A stretch of 64,000 nt of DNA, from positions 35,629,123 through 35,693,122 of the forward strand of contig CP154955.1 of the NCBI GenBank assembly GCA_039621445.1, in the 5' to 3' direction. The notes under the pieces were generated by a model. It was not told where the DNA came from and searched no databases. It saw only the letters and a program-made list of their open reading frames with translations. Both the position numbers and the translations under genes were made by a program. This document shows, piece by piece, positions 1 to 10,182 of the stretch. The stretch comes from Euglena gracilis. Taxonomy: Eukaryota > Euglenida > Euglenophyceae > Euglenales. Each line of letters opens with the position of its first letter. Position 1 is the stretch's first letter.

Positions 1-994
1 ATGGAACCACATTCTGTTTTCTGTGAGGGGCTGCCCCCCCCCCCCAGTTCTGGGCTCTTGTCACTGAACTGGCTGGGGTGTTTATGCTTTGGGCTGAAAT
101 ATTCTGGGAAAATATTTCTTCGCACAGCCCCCCCCCCCCCATCGTTGAGGGCTGACCCAGCCCGAAACGGTTGAGAGGAGGGATATTTTTTGTGCCAACC
201 TACTGTGGAAAATCCTTCAAAATTTCTTCCCGAATTTCTGGCTCTGTTCCCTGTCTGAAAACAGGAGAAAAAAACCCCGGGGAGAAACTCTGAATTTAAT
301 GAATTTTTGATGTGAAGAATCTGAAAATTCTGCACAAACAAACCATAAAAAGCCTGTAAAAACTGGGGAAAAAAACTGAGAAAATAAACTGTCACTGCCA
401 CAGCCACAGCCATTCTCATCCCGATGGCTTAAATTCCTGCCCCCCCAGGGTTCGGTTCGGTACAACCGTAAACCTGGTGGAGGTAAAAATGGACCGGCCA
501 CATCCCGAATCTGTGGTTTTGGGTATTATTGCTGCCCCCCAGCACCGGAATAATTTTAAGTGGTTACAGCCTGGGCAGTTTATTATGGACCTCCACCAGG
601 TTTTTGGTTTTGCAGAACCGAAGGCCTTGGGCTGGGAGGGGGGCAGCACCTTTATCTCTCCCAGCCGAAATATGGCTGAAAGAATGCCAATTTCTGGGCT
701 GGGCAGGGGGGCAGCTCTTTTGGTCTCTTTTCCTCCCCGAACCTGGGAACGCCTGAACCTGGAGGTCAGCAACCCGGGTCACAGGGTGGACGAAACAACC
801 CGAATGACTCCAAAACTGCTGGGTGAATGGTAAAAAGAATCCATTAAAACAGCTTCACCTGGCCCATCTGCACATGCCAGATGGCTGTAAATGACGTCCG
901 CCATTGGCTCCATGACGACCCGGGTCAGTCATCTGGAAACTCAACTGGCTGGGTCGAAAAAAAGCTGTATTTTCTGCTGCTCAGTCAGAACCCC

Positions 995-1220
995 CCCCCC
1001 GACCTGCCATCAGTTAGTCCAGGTCAGGGGGAAAAGAGCATAAAAACGTCTGCCCAGCCTACCCTCCCCCCCGACCTGCCTTTGGCCCTCGGCCAGCCCA
1101 TGTCAGGGGGAAAAGAGTTTTTAAAAGTCTGCCCAGCCTGACCCCCCCCGACCTGCCTTCGGCCTCGGCCAGCCCAGGTCAGGGGGAAAGAGTTTTAAAA
1201 AAGTCTGACCGGCTGCCCCC
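995..1220. repeat. tandem repeat of about 75 bp inside the LTR
   Basis: Three diverged copies each contain a C tract, gacctgcc, an aggtcaggggg-like block and a ttttaaaagtctg-like block. The same array occurs in the other LTR near 19922-20140, so it predates retrotransposition. Confidence 0.75.
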
Positions 1221-1949
1221 CCCAGCCCAGAATTCGGCCTACTTCCAGCCGCACTTCTGCTGGGGAGGGATTGACATCCCCCCCCCCCGACCTGACCACC
1301 AGCCCAGGTTTCAGGTGGAGGGGGGAAAAATAACCATTCTTTCTGCCCCCTAAACCCAGATTATCGGTCTACGTCCGTAAATCTGTGGTGGGGGTGATTT
1401 AATGTTGTCCCCCCCCCCTGAATTCGGCCGGCCAGCCATATTTCAGGGTTGGGAAAAAAATATCTGGTCTGTCACACCCTGCATTCGGCACGAAACAGCC
1501 TTAATTCAGGGTTTTATACACCCCCCCGCACAGGTGTTGGCTGACAGCCGTGACCTGATGGGGAAAGAAACCCAAAAATCTCCGACATAAAAACTGGGCA
1601 CTCCTTCAGGTATTGGGGTCGCGGTCCAGCCCAACCAGGGCTGGGTCCACAGCCGCATAAAGCTGAGGAGTTCGCTGCAAAATCTGGACCAGCCACATAC
1701 CCTGGCTGTCCGTTGCTTCCAATGGTCGCTGGCCCAATGACCATACGAACCTTGGATAGCCTTGATAAAAAATCACCCTCGGCAGCAAATAATTCTCCGA
1801 AATTCCTGTGAATATTCCATCCAAGCACAGCCGACTTAGTCGAGGGAGAATAAAAATACCCCTCGATCAGCCCCCCCCCCCACCCCAGCACGGTTCTGCT
1901 AAATCATGCTCAGGTTGGGGACTGGGGTTCGCAAAATAATCTGATTCCC

Positions 1950-2235
1950 CCCCCCCGTTCTGGCCCGTCCACATCCAGAAACGAGGGTTCAGGGGAAGAA
2001 ATACCCCTGGGTTCCCCCCCGTTCTGGCCCGTACACATCCAGAAACGAGGGTTCAGGGGAAGAAATACCCCTGGGCTGCCCCCCCCCCCCCTGTTCTGGC
2101 CCGACCTCTTCCAGAAATGGGGGGGTCCAGGGGAGGAAATTACCCCAGGGCTGCCCCCCCCCGTTCTGGCCCGAACACATCCAGAAATGGGGGTCCAGGG
2201 GAGGAAATGCCCCAAGGCTGCCCCCCCCCCTGCCC
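1950..2235. repeat. tandem repeat of about 65-70 bp inside the LTR
   Basis: Four copies of a unit start with a C tract, then ttctggcccg, catccagaaa and a gggaggaaatnccc-like block. The array is present in the other LTR near 20880-21150 with different C-tract lengths. Confidence 0.75.
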
Positions 2236-2624
2236 GAGGCTGAACTCCTCACCACAGGGCCAGGGGAGAATGAAAATATTCTGAAAACCCAATCTGGGAG
2301 TGGATTGTTGCCATTACCACGCCTCAGAAAAAGTTTTTGGACCAGCCATCCGACTGACAGGCTCCTGAGATTCCTTGGTCCACGTTTCGATACGGGCTGA
2401 GGCAGGACTGTAAATTCAGTATAATTCACCTCCGTTTGGGTCCCAAAGATTCTTGCAAATCCTTGAAATTCTGTCCACTGGACTTCGGGTCCGGCAATTC
2501 CATGCCGAGCCTTGCCCCATTTGAAAATTGAACCTGCGAAAACACATAGCATTTCCCACCCCATCTCATGCAACCATTCTGCAAAATGGTTATATTTAGG
2601 GCATGGAGGAGGCAGCCTAGCCCC

Positions 2625-2790
2625 CATTTGCTTTTGAGGGCGAGTTTCTGAACAATCCACAGGTCTAAACCCTGTGGACGTCCAAAAGCTCCCCTCAAAA
2701 CCACCTTTGTGCTTTCCGGGGTGAGTTTCTGAACAATCCACAGGTCTAAACCCTGTGGACGTCCAAAATCTCCCCTCAAAACCTCCCTTC
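2625..2790. repeat. tandem duplication of about 77 bp inside the LTR
   Basis: Two near-identical units contain gagtttctgaacaatccac and aaccctgtggacgtcc. The same pair is in the other LTR near 21555-21705. Confidence 0.75.
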
Positions 2791-3258
2791 AGGACTCCCA
2801 GCTACACTGGAGGCATTCAGGGGGTGTTTGTGAGGGAAAAAGCTAGTCTAGAGGCCTTGAACCTCTAGACCCTGTGGCCCCTCTGTCCAACCCTCTGATC
2901 ATCCACAGTCTGATTTGGGCAAAATCCCAACCCTCATGACCAGGGTCTATGGCTGAACCATATACCCTGAGTCCATTTCTGTATGTTTGTGTGTTGGACT
3001 CTCTTCCAATTGGGGGGGATTTGGTCCGCGCGTCCACAGGCTCCTTTCTTACCAAGCTGGGATCTCTTAATTTGGGAAAAAAATCTGGGGGATGGCACCT
3101 GGAAAACTGCAATTCCACAGCCAGCCCCCTATATCATTGGATGCGCCTTCCAGAGCGCTATCCAATGACACCCATTTTAAGGCGTCCCTCAGCTGTTTCC
3201 CAACTTTCACTTCCGGAGCCACTGCAAGGCCGGAGCGTGGCTGTCCTAACAGCCAACA

Positions 3259-3268
3259 CCCCCTCACT
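3259..3268 (-). promoter_or_regulatory. polypurine tract of E1
   Basis: Directly inside the 3' LTR the minus strand reads AGTGAGGGGG followed by the LTR start TGTTGG. A purine run abutting the U3 start is the usual plus-strand primer of LTR retrotransposons. A near-identical context (gtccgacta...gggaggggg then TGT) lies at the 3' LTR of the second element at 25713. Confidence 0.65.
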
Positions 3269-3667
3269 TGCGACCCTTAGTCGGACACACTCAAATCCCA
3301 CTTTTGTAAACCCTCCTCCCAACTTCACCTCGACCCAGGTGAAGAAGGTCAGGTGGTGAAAACGTTGCCCCTCCTAGCAGTCATATGGTACACAATCCCA
3401 CAAAGTGGGATATCTCCGGTTTCAGTTTCTCAAGTTTTGGGGTTAGTAATACCGCCACTCCAAGCACCGCCCCAGGCACCGCGTCCACGTTGGTCTCTCC
3501 TTGCTCTCGCCATATCCCTTGCCCATGCCTTGTCCAATCTCCTTGCCCTTGCCCTTGCCGATTCCTGCCACCCTTACCCTTGCCTTGCAACACAACAAAG
3601 AACGAGGGTCCAGGAAAACTTTCGGGAGTGCACCACCCAGGGGAAATCCAGCCCCCCCCCCCACGTC
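3259..3667. other. noncoding stretch between E1 pol and its 3' LTR
   Basis: This holds the polypurine tract and low-complexity CCTTGCC-type sequence near 3500-3590. I see no gene. Confidence 0.6.
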
Positions 3668-5527
3668 TCAATCTGTGGTTGGAGTGGGGGAGAGATGTTT
3701 GGTCATATCCAAACCCAGCCGTTTCTCCTTGCAATACTTTACTAAGTCAGCATTGTACCGGGAGAAAAAGTTCCCTGTGGGCTCCCACGTCACCTTATCT
3801 GACCCTTTCCATTTTGTTTTGAATTCCCAGGTGCCCTGGGGCGTCCTGCGGTGGCTCAATATTTCTTCTTTGATCCACTCGTCCGGCTCCGCGTCCGGAT
3901 CCCGGACCGTTCGTTTGTGATAGTACAAGGGAAGGGGCTCACCTCCGAAAGTGTCATCCTCGTAAACTTTTAATGATCGTCGTGGAGCCTTCAGCCGGTG
4001 CCCCGGCTTTATCTCCACGACATATGAGCTCTCCCCTTCCCTTGCGACTACCACTCCCGGCCACAGCCACTTGGAATCAAGCTTGTCACCTGCATTGGGG
4101 GGCCTCAGGTACCACACCTTTGCCGCAACCTGCAGGTCACTCAAGACATTCCTCCCCACATTGACTTGGGAGGATTGCTGAATGTGCAAACTGTTGAGCC
4201 GTTTTGCCACCACTTGATCAATTTCCTTCATCCTCTTGAAGAATGCATTTGCCTCCTCACACTCAAAAGGAGGCTTCCTGGGAATCCCTCCCAAAGGTCT
4301 TTCCCTACCAAACAGAATTTGGTAGGGAGACAGGCCCCCCTCCCCCGGGCTGTCATGCAGCCTATCAAGAACCTGTGGGAGAGCTTCCACCCATGTAAGC
4401 CGCTCGTCGATCTGAACCTTGCGGATTCTCTCGATGAGTTGCTGGCCCGCTCTCTCAGCCCTTCCATTGGTGTTATGAAAATACGCCTGAGAGAAAGCGT
4501 GCCTTATACCCAGAAAAGCACACATTGATTGCCACCAACTGCTGATAAACTGCTCCCCCTGGTCCGTTGTTACTACACTCGGGACTCCAAAAGGTCGCCA
4601 TTGGTGAGCAACCATCATTTTTGCCACCCTGCCCCCTGTAAGGCCCTGTTTCTTACATGGGACTGCCACAACCCACCCACTATGCCTGTCTACGCACAAG
4701 ACAATGGCATTATGGAGGGTCCCTTCATGCTGAACAGGTGGCATGTCAAAAATGTCCAAGGCAACCGAAATCATCGCCTGGGGTGGGATGGGAGTGGGTT
4801 CCAAAGGGCCTCCCAAGAATCTGGGTCTTTGGCAGGCCTGGCAGGTCTCACACTCACCCATCACCACCTTGGCGAACTTTTTCACCGATGCCTCGTCCGC
4901 CCACTTGTACCGTACGGACATGGCATCCCACAGCCGTGGGAATCCGGCATGCCCAAGGTATGCATGGAAATCCCTGACCACTGCGTTTTGGAGGCTCCAT
5001 GGAACACACAGGAGACCATCCACATACATGAAACCATTCTCCACCCTCACACCCTTGGGCCATGACATCCCTGGAGTTTGGGTTCGAGCAAAAATGGGAC
5101 CAAAACTCGGACATTTCCCGTATTCCAAACCCCAATTCACCTCCCAGAGCTTGCCGAAATCCACCTGTGTGGGTTTAGGAATTGGTGTGGTAGAGAGCGT
5201 GTAGGAAGAGGTTGCAGGGTTTGCAAGCTCCTCGGCGGCCGTACTTGAGGAATCCACTTCAGGTCCAGCAATCTCTTTCACCTCCTCCTCGGTAGACCAA
5301 TGAGCATTCCGATATTGGTCTACACATTGGGGCTGAATTTCCTCGGATCCTTGTGCTGCAGGGGTTGGCAGGGGTTCTGTTCCTCCTACATCCCCCACAA
5401 ACGAGGCATCCTCCTGTGCACTTTCCAATCCTATGTCCTGGGTCCCCGTCTCCTTACCACTCCGAGTGGTAACACCTCGAATCCAGGCATTTTGCTGTGT
5501 GGGTGGTCCTCGGAGCCAAACCCACAT
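3668..5527 (-). pseudogene. E1 pol, 3' part: integrase and chromodomain
   Basis: This is the C-terminal half of a Ty3/Gypsy polyprotein. An HHCC zinc motif (HAYLGH, later CETCQAC) is followed by the integrase catalytic core, with the Asp in VALDIF, the Asp in TTDQG and the Glu in GRAERA. A conserved SPYQILFGRERPL segment follows. A C-terminal chromodomain has WIKEEIL..., an aromatic-rich FKTKWKGSDKVTWEP stretch and NFFSRYNADLVKYC. This order is typical of chromoviruses, whose chromodomain guides integration to particular chromatin. The frame is separated from the upstream RT frame by a frameshift near 5.69 kb, and an in-frame TGA lies just upstream of the first Met (5527), so I call it broken although the 619-codon stretch itself is intact. 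Confidence 0.93.
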
Positions 5528-5613
5528 TCAATTTTCCTCCTCCCTTTTCTCCTCACGAATCAGAGCCATGACGTCTTCCTTGTCCTGCGCCGTGCCGTGG
5601 CGACTCACATCCT

Positions 5614-8133
5614 TCACGGCTTCACTTGCAGGATAAGCCCACCTGGAAAGGACGTCTGCAATGGTGTTGTCCTTTCCACAGTTCCAGGCACGTAACCCAC
5701 TGTCAAATCATAGTTTGACAGGAGTTGGTGCCATCGCGCCCTTCGGCCTAGGGGTCCGCTTGGGGTATCCAGGACCTCCTTCGCCCAGAATTCCAGGCTC
5801 CGGTGATCCGTCAACACCAAGACGGGTTGGAGGCCAATCCATGACTCCCATTTTTGAAGGGCCGCTATTATGCCATTCGTGGCCTTTTTCGCCAAGACAT
5901 CCTCCACTGTTGGTGCCCGATCCTCGTCTATGAGTTGCTCCAACGTAGCCCCTATTGCATATTGGCTTGCGTCAGCTCTCAAGACGAAAGGCTTGTCGGG
6001 GTTCACCCTTTGCAAGATGAGCTCCCCACAAAGCCTTGATTTGGTTTCCTGAAATACCTCCTCGTCCTCCTTATCCCACGTGATTCGCTTTTTGGATCCC
6101 TTTTTCCCCTCGCTGCGTGGAATTTTCAACTTGTCTTGGAGTCGCGACACAACCCGTGCATACTCCTTGACATACGAACTGTAGTAGTTCGTAAAACCCA
6201 AAAATGCTCTAAGGGCCGTGATTGTCTGTGGCCTTTGCCATTTCTCAATGGCCCTGAGCTTGCCAGGTTCTGGTCTACGGGTCCCGTTCTCCAGAACATG
6301 GCCGCAAAATGCAACCCCCTTGACAAAAAGCTTACACTTTCGGACATCACAGATGAATTTGGCATCCTTGAGGACTTCTAGTACCCGTCTCAGGTCCCTG
6401 TCGTGGGCTGCTAGAAGGTCCTCCCCCTCCTCCACCCGAGGTCCAACCAAGATATCATCGATGAAGGGGTCAGCTACATCCCTCACCGATGATAACACGT
6501 CCTCCATCATCTGTTGGAACTGTTGACTGGCGTTTGTCAGACCCATTACATTTACTCTCCACTGGAAAACCCCCAGTGGAGTGTAACAAGCTGTGACGGG
6601 TCGACTTTCCGGGTGTAAGGGTTGCTGGTGGAAGGCCTGTCGCAAATCCATGATGGAAAAAATTTGCCTTCCACCCTGCTTTACCAACAAATCTTCAATC
6701 ACAGGTAGTGGATAAGAGATCCTCCGAGTCTGAGAATTCGGACCTCTCATATCTACCACCCCTCGCCAGTCCCCATCCTTTTTCGGAACAACAAAGGTAT
6801 TGTACATCCATTCACTGACCACCCCCTCAGGAATTCTTTCAATGTACCCCCGATCCTGCCATTCCCTTGTCACTTTGCAATGGGCCTCGAACTTCTCCCC
6901 GTGCAAGCGAAAAGGTTTGGCTCGGGTGGGTACGGCACCTTCCTTGAGCGGTATTGAAGCACACTCATATGGGCCTCTGACAGGTGGGTCTTTGAGCGGT
7001 TCCTTGTCAAAGACCACCCCGTCATAATCCCTCTGAATTTTTTCTCGCAGGTCAAGAATTCTGGGATCCACATTTTCCTCCTCACGTGCCTCAACAATGT
7101 TGCGTATGGCCTTGGAATTGCCCAGGTGTTGCAACGCCTTGGCAATACGCCTCCTCTCAGCCCGTGTGAGCGTTTCACCGTCACTATTGTGACCCTCAGG
7201 TGGTACTTGCAACTTCATTTTCCACAGGATTTGTTCAAACTCAGTGTCTAAATCCTGTGAAACGGGAGCTTGTGTTGGGATTCCGGACCTTTGTGGTTCC
7301 TCCTCACGGATCATCCTCACACGTCTCCTTTGGTCCTTCCCACCCCGTATCCTCTTTTGTTTCCTCTCTCCTGTCCAACCGTACAGGAGAGCAAAATACG
7401 GTTCATCAATGGCCAAGGCTTTATGGTGGGGGAAAACGCCAATATGATTCTGGGACATCCATGGAAAAGACAGAATTGCATCCACCTCCATGGATGCTTC
7501 ATAAAATTCCGTGTCACACGAGACCAAATTCGGCAGAAATTCCCCGTTGAGCTTCTGTCGAAAGGTCACCCCCAATGTAACCTTCTTGTTTCCCCCATCC
7601 ATTACTTGATTGTTAGCTGTCACCAGTCTGATTGGCTGATCAGCATATTCCAAAAATCTGGACTCAAACAAACCTGCCTTAATCAGGTTCACCTGGGCCC
7701 CTGTATCGATGAGGGCATTCAAAACCATGCCTTCACCATTTGGTAATCGTACAAACAGTCTTATGAGCAATTGTAAATCCTCGCCTGTTTGCACAATTAT
7801 GTTCAGCTTGAACTTCGACACCCGGTTCAAGCACCGCTGTGGAATAAATTCAGTGGGCAATTTCACTGGGGGTGAGCTCCTTTCACCCAGCCCCGAATGA
7901 ATTTGCCCCTTGCGTAATGGGGGTGCACTCATCAGGTAATCCACCAATGCACCAGGCATCCTCCCCTTTTGCTTGGGTGAAAAACTCATCTCATTTCCAC
8001 CCAGCCTTTCTCTGTGTCTCCTGGTGCCCCAGGGGGTTACCACCAGGTTTTCACAGGTCTGTTTATCACACAAAACATTAGGGAGGGCCGCAATTCGTGG
8101 ACAACACCAAATTCTTGTTGGCTTCTGGTAACC
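5614..8133 (-). CDS. E1 pol, 5' part: aspartic protease, reverse transcriptase, RNase H
   Basis: The open frame runs on from the methyltransferase TAG at 8134-8136 without needing its own ATG. A retropepsin motif LIDTGAQVNLI lies near 7690-7716. Reverse transcriptase follows, with VDMRGPN, DLRQAFHQQ, MGLTNASQQFQQMM and the catalytic FIDDILVG at 6447-6470 (F-x-DD variant). RNase H has LRADASQYAIGATLEQ and LTDHRSLEFW. The frame ends soon after GYVPG because of an indel: the homologous sequence (NTIAD.LSRWAYPAS in the related element) is in another frame here. The family and domain order are certain. The protein is probably not functional as a whole. Confidence 0.93.
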   Translation of the reverse strand, partial: GYQKPTRIWCCPRIAALPNVLCDKQTCENLVVTPWGTRRHRERLGGNEMSFSPKQKGRMPGALVDYLMSAPPLRKGQIHSGLGERSSPPVKLPTEFIPQRCLNRVSKFKLNIIVQTGEDLQLLIRLFVRLPNGEGMVLNALIDTGAQVNLIKAGLFESRFLEYADQPIRLVTANNQVMDGGNKKVTLGVTFRQKLNGEFLPNLVSCDTEFYEASMEVDAILSFPWMSQNHIGVFPHHKALAIDEPYFALLYGWTGERKQKRIRGGKDQRRRVRMIREEEPQRSGIPTQAPVSQDLDTEFEQILWKMKLQVPPEGHNSDGETLTRAERRRIAKALQHLGNSKAIRNIVEAREEENVDPRILDLREKIQRDYDGVVFDKEPLKDPPVRGPYECASIPLKEGAVPTRAKPFRLHGEKFEAHCKVTREWQDRGYIERIPEGVVSEWMYNTFVVPKKDGDWRGVVDMRGPNSQTRRISYPLPVIEDLLVKQGGRQIFSIMDLRQAFHQQPLHPESRPVTACYTPLGVFQWRVNVMGLTNASQQFQQMMEDVLSSVRDVADPFIDDILVGPRVEEGEDLLAAHDRDLRRVLEVLKDAKFICDVRKCKLFVKGVAFCGHVLENGTRRPEPGKLRAIEKWQRPQTITALRAFLGFTNYYSSYVKEYARVVSRLQDKLKIPRSEGKKGSKKRITWDKEDEEVFQETKSRLCGELILQRVNPDKPFVLRADASQYAIGATLEQLIDEDRAPTVEDVLAKKATNGIIAALQKWESWIGLQPVLVLTDHRSLEFWAKEVLDTPSGPLGRRARWHQLLSNYDLTVGYVPGTVERTTPLQTSFPGGLILQVKP

Positions 8134-8610
8134 CTAACAAGAAAATTGGCAATAATCCACATCGATGAAATTCAAATCCTGCATAAAATCCCTGGATCGC
8201 AGAAACCCAAACCTGGGGTTCTCAATCCACCAAAACCGTGGCTGAAAGTACTCTATAATTTCAAGAGTTCTTTGAACCAGGGCATCTGCCTTTTCAAAAT
8301 CCCTTGGCCTCTGAACCTTAGCATTGGAGTAGTCTTCACAGGGAGGGCCAGCCGCTATTACGTCGAAATAATTGCTGGAAAATTCCCTGTAATCCCACTC
8401 CAAAATATCCCTGCAAATCGTGGGGTTTCCGCGGGGTTGGATGTCTAGGGAAATGACTTCGTAGCCTTGGACCCGGAATTTATCTCCCACGCTGTTGGTT
8501 CCTGAAAACAAATCCAGCATGCTCAATCTTTTCTGGGAACCACCCGCCTGTGTGGTTCCTGGCACCTGTGGGGGTCCTGATGGTGAGATGGGCCACCCAC
8601 AAAACCTTTC
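8134..8610 (-). CDS. cytosine-5 DNA methyltransferase domain carried by E1
   Basis: A compact C5 methyltransferase. Motif I is MLDLFSGTNSVG (S-adenosylmethionine binding) and motif II is EVISLDIQPR. Motif IV is AAGPPCEDYSNAK, with the catalytic Cys in PPC (8331-8353), and motif VI is WWIENPRFGFL. The stretch then ends VDYCQFSC at a TAG (8134-8136). The frame resumes directly as GYQKPTRIW, which matches the conserved Y-x-K-x-TRIW block that normally follows in this family, and continues in the same frame into protease-RT (8136 and 8073 are 63 nt apart). So the TAG either breaks the enzyme or is read through. The frame opens after a TAA near 8612 with no obvious ATG before MLDLF; a splice or frameshift from Gag is possible. 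By homology it would methylate cytosine in DNA. Confidence 0.9.
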   Translation of the reverse strand, partial: ERFCGWPISPSGPPQVPGTTQAGGSQKRLSMLDLFSGTNSVGDKFRVQGYEVISLDIQPRGNPTICRDILEWDYREFSSNYFDVIAAGPPCEDYSNAKVQRPRDFEKADALVQRTLEIIEYFQPRFWWIENPRFGFLRSRDFMQDLNFIDVDYCQFSC

Positions 8611-8612
8611 TC

Positions 8613-9077
8613 CTTACCATGCTGACCATTTAAATTGCGAGGAGAAAGCTGCGAAAATCTGGAGTGGTTGGGCTGGCTCCCCATGAACCCTGTCAATGGG
8701 GGCACTGCCACCGCACTCCCACAACTGGAAGGCAGACACACTGGAGGAATTGACTCAACGGTTGGTGACGACGGGCAGAGGTGCAAGGCAGATTTCGGGT
8801 TCGATTTAGGGTTGGGGTGGTTAACACATTTCACTGTGGAGGGGTCCTGACAGCCAGAGGTCCTGCCCCCTCCCTCGCAAAACCCCAGGCCCCCCTACTT
8901 AGCATCCTGAGGCCGAGCAGGTGTGGGCTGGGCCGGGCCCTCGCCCTTCCCTTCACCCTGCTCTGGCTGGTGAGGAGAGGCGTTCGGCCCTTTCCCTTTG
9001 CCTTTCCCTTTCCCCCAATCTGAAAAGCCTTTGCCCTTGCCTCCCTTGCTCCCCTTCCCAGAGCAAAAGAGTGCATT
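8613..9077 (-). other. linker between E1 Gag stop and methyltransferase
   Basis: Gag stops after its zinc knuckle at 9078. Downstream, a second frame stays open to 8831 with a basic, Lys/Arg/Gly-rich segment (KGKAKGKGRTP), and a third reaches 8523. The join from Gag to methyltransferase therefore needs frame changes or splicing that I cannot place. Confidence 0.5.
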
Positions 9078-9360
9078 TTATTCTGGGCATTCCCTTTTGA
9101 AGTGAGACGGGGCACCACAATAGTAACAACCTGATTGGCGGTTTGCGGGTGGGTGTTGCCCCTTTTGCTGGGGGGGCCGCACCGCAGCTGGAGCTTTAAT
9201 TGGCTGCACCTGTGGTGGGGCTGGCTGGGCTGGCAATTGAACCGGGTCAACTTTCTTCGCCGGTTCACGTTTTGCTGCCACCTTGAGAATCTCCCCCACC
9301 ATTTCAGTCTCACCCTGCTCGATGGTGAGAACTTTGGGAGAAAAGCGTGTGTTTTTGGTA

Positions 9361-9542
9361 CCACCCCCCCCCCCTTTTATTGTCCCCCCCCCTTTATTGT
9401 CCCTGGGCCCCGGCCGACGGGGGTTTTTTTTGGCCCGGCCAATGAAATTCCTTTGGTACCCCTTTATTGTCCCCCCCCCCTTTATTGTCTGGTCGGGCCT
9501 CCCGGGGGCAGGTCGGTGGGACAATAAAGGGGGGGGGGGTGG
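9361..9542. mobile_element. 182-bp MITE with TA duplication, in gag
   Basis: It is flanked by TA (9359-9360 and 9543-9544). The terminal inverted repeats are CCACCCCC...TTTTATTGT and ACAATAAAGG...GGGTGG, with a copy of the inner tttattgt motif in the middle. TA duplication suggests mobilisation by a Tc1/mariner-like transposase. No ORF of its own. Confidence 0.8.
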
Positions 9543-9967
9543 TATACTGGGGCCTGTGGTCGTTGAAATTCAGGACCTTTTCCTGTCTTTCGCGGGTCCA
9601 CAATTTGTCATCCACAAGCCTGAAAATTTCATCCAGGGTGATTTTCCACTCTATTCCTTCGATCTGCAGGGGTCTGGGGTAATTGGCAATCCGCCTCCCA
9701 TTAAAATTGATCAACCTTTCCATGGGAGTCCTGGAGTCAAAAGCCACAGTGTACTCTCCCCCTCCCATGGATTTCACTGCCTTGGGGGGAGTGCCAACCA
9801 AACTGATAATTGTGTTGCTCAACACCTGATCTGACAAATCAGGTGGAGCAAACATCCTGACCCGGGGAGTTTTCTGTGTTTTAATGCATGAATCCTCTGT
9901 AATCCACTTCGATATAAATTCAGGAACTCTGTTGAGGAGCAACCGAATTGCTTCCTCGGCAGATGTA

Positions 9968-10182
9968 CCACTACCCTCCCCCTTATTTGACCCCCCCCTT
10001 AATTGAGCATTTGGGTCCGGGGAAAAAATTTTTTTAGGCGCCGAAGGCGTCGAAATTTTTTTTTTGGCCTCTCTCAAAGCAAAATTTTTGACCCCCCCCC
10101 CTTATTTGACCCCCCCCTTAATTGAGCATTTGGGGGGTCCTTTAGGCCGTAGGTGTGCTCAAATAAGGGGGGGGGGTAGTGG
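9968..10182. mobile_element. 215-bp MITE with TA duplication, in gag
   Basis: It is flanked by TA (9966-9967 and 10183-10184). The terminal inverted repeats are CCACTACCCTCCCCC and GGGGGGGGGTAGTGG, followed inward by ttatttga/tcaaataa. Internal direct copies of ttatttgacccccccc and ttaattgagcatttgg are present, and the centre has aggcgccgaaggcgtcg. Excision with one TA restores Gag residues KDT-SAEEA. Confidence 0.85.

Larger units (their letters stand above)
1..3258 (-). repeat. 3' LTR of Gypsy chromovirus E1, truncated by the window edge
   Basis: This block recurs almost base for base at 16196-22545 once later insertions in the second copy are removed, which defines a long terminal repeat of at least 3.26 kb. 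The element is read on the minus strand, so this copy is the 3' LTR. Its U3 edge, read on the minus strand, starts TGTTGGCTG at 3258 and is preceded by a purine tract. Most differences between the two copies are in the lengths of C tracts. Inside are tandem blocks of about 70-77 bp. The open frames here are short and fall in repeats, so I do not call genes. The far edge lies outside the window. Confidence 0.88.

Noticed and set aside
995-2790. CRISPR-like array
   Set aside because: Units are contiguous tandem repeats without unique spacers, inside an LTR of a eukaryotic retrotransposon.
217-3745. Many open frames of 60-250 codons in the LTR
   Set aside because: They consist of tandem repeats and C/G tracts, overlap in several frames, are duplicated in the sister LTR and match no domain.
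8613-8640. Intron joining Gag to the methyltransferase (ATG|GTAAGG donor near 8613)
   Set aside because: A donor-like GTAAGG exists but I found no matching acceptor that keeps an open frame; left as a possibility only.
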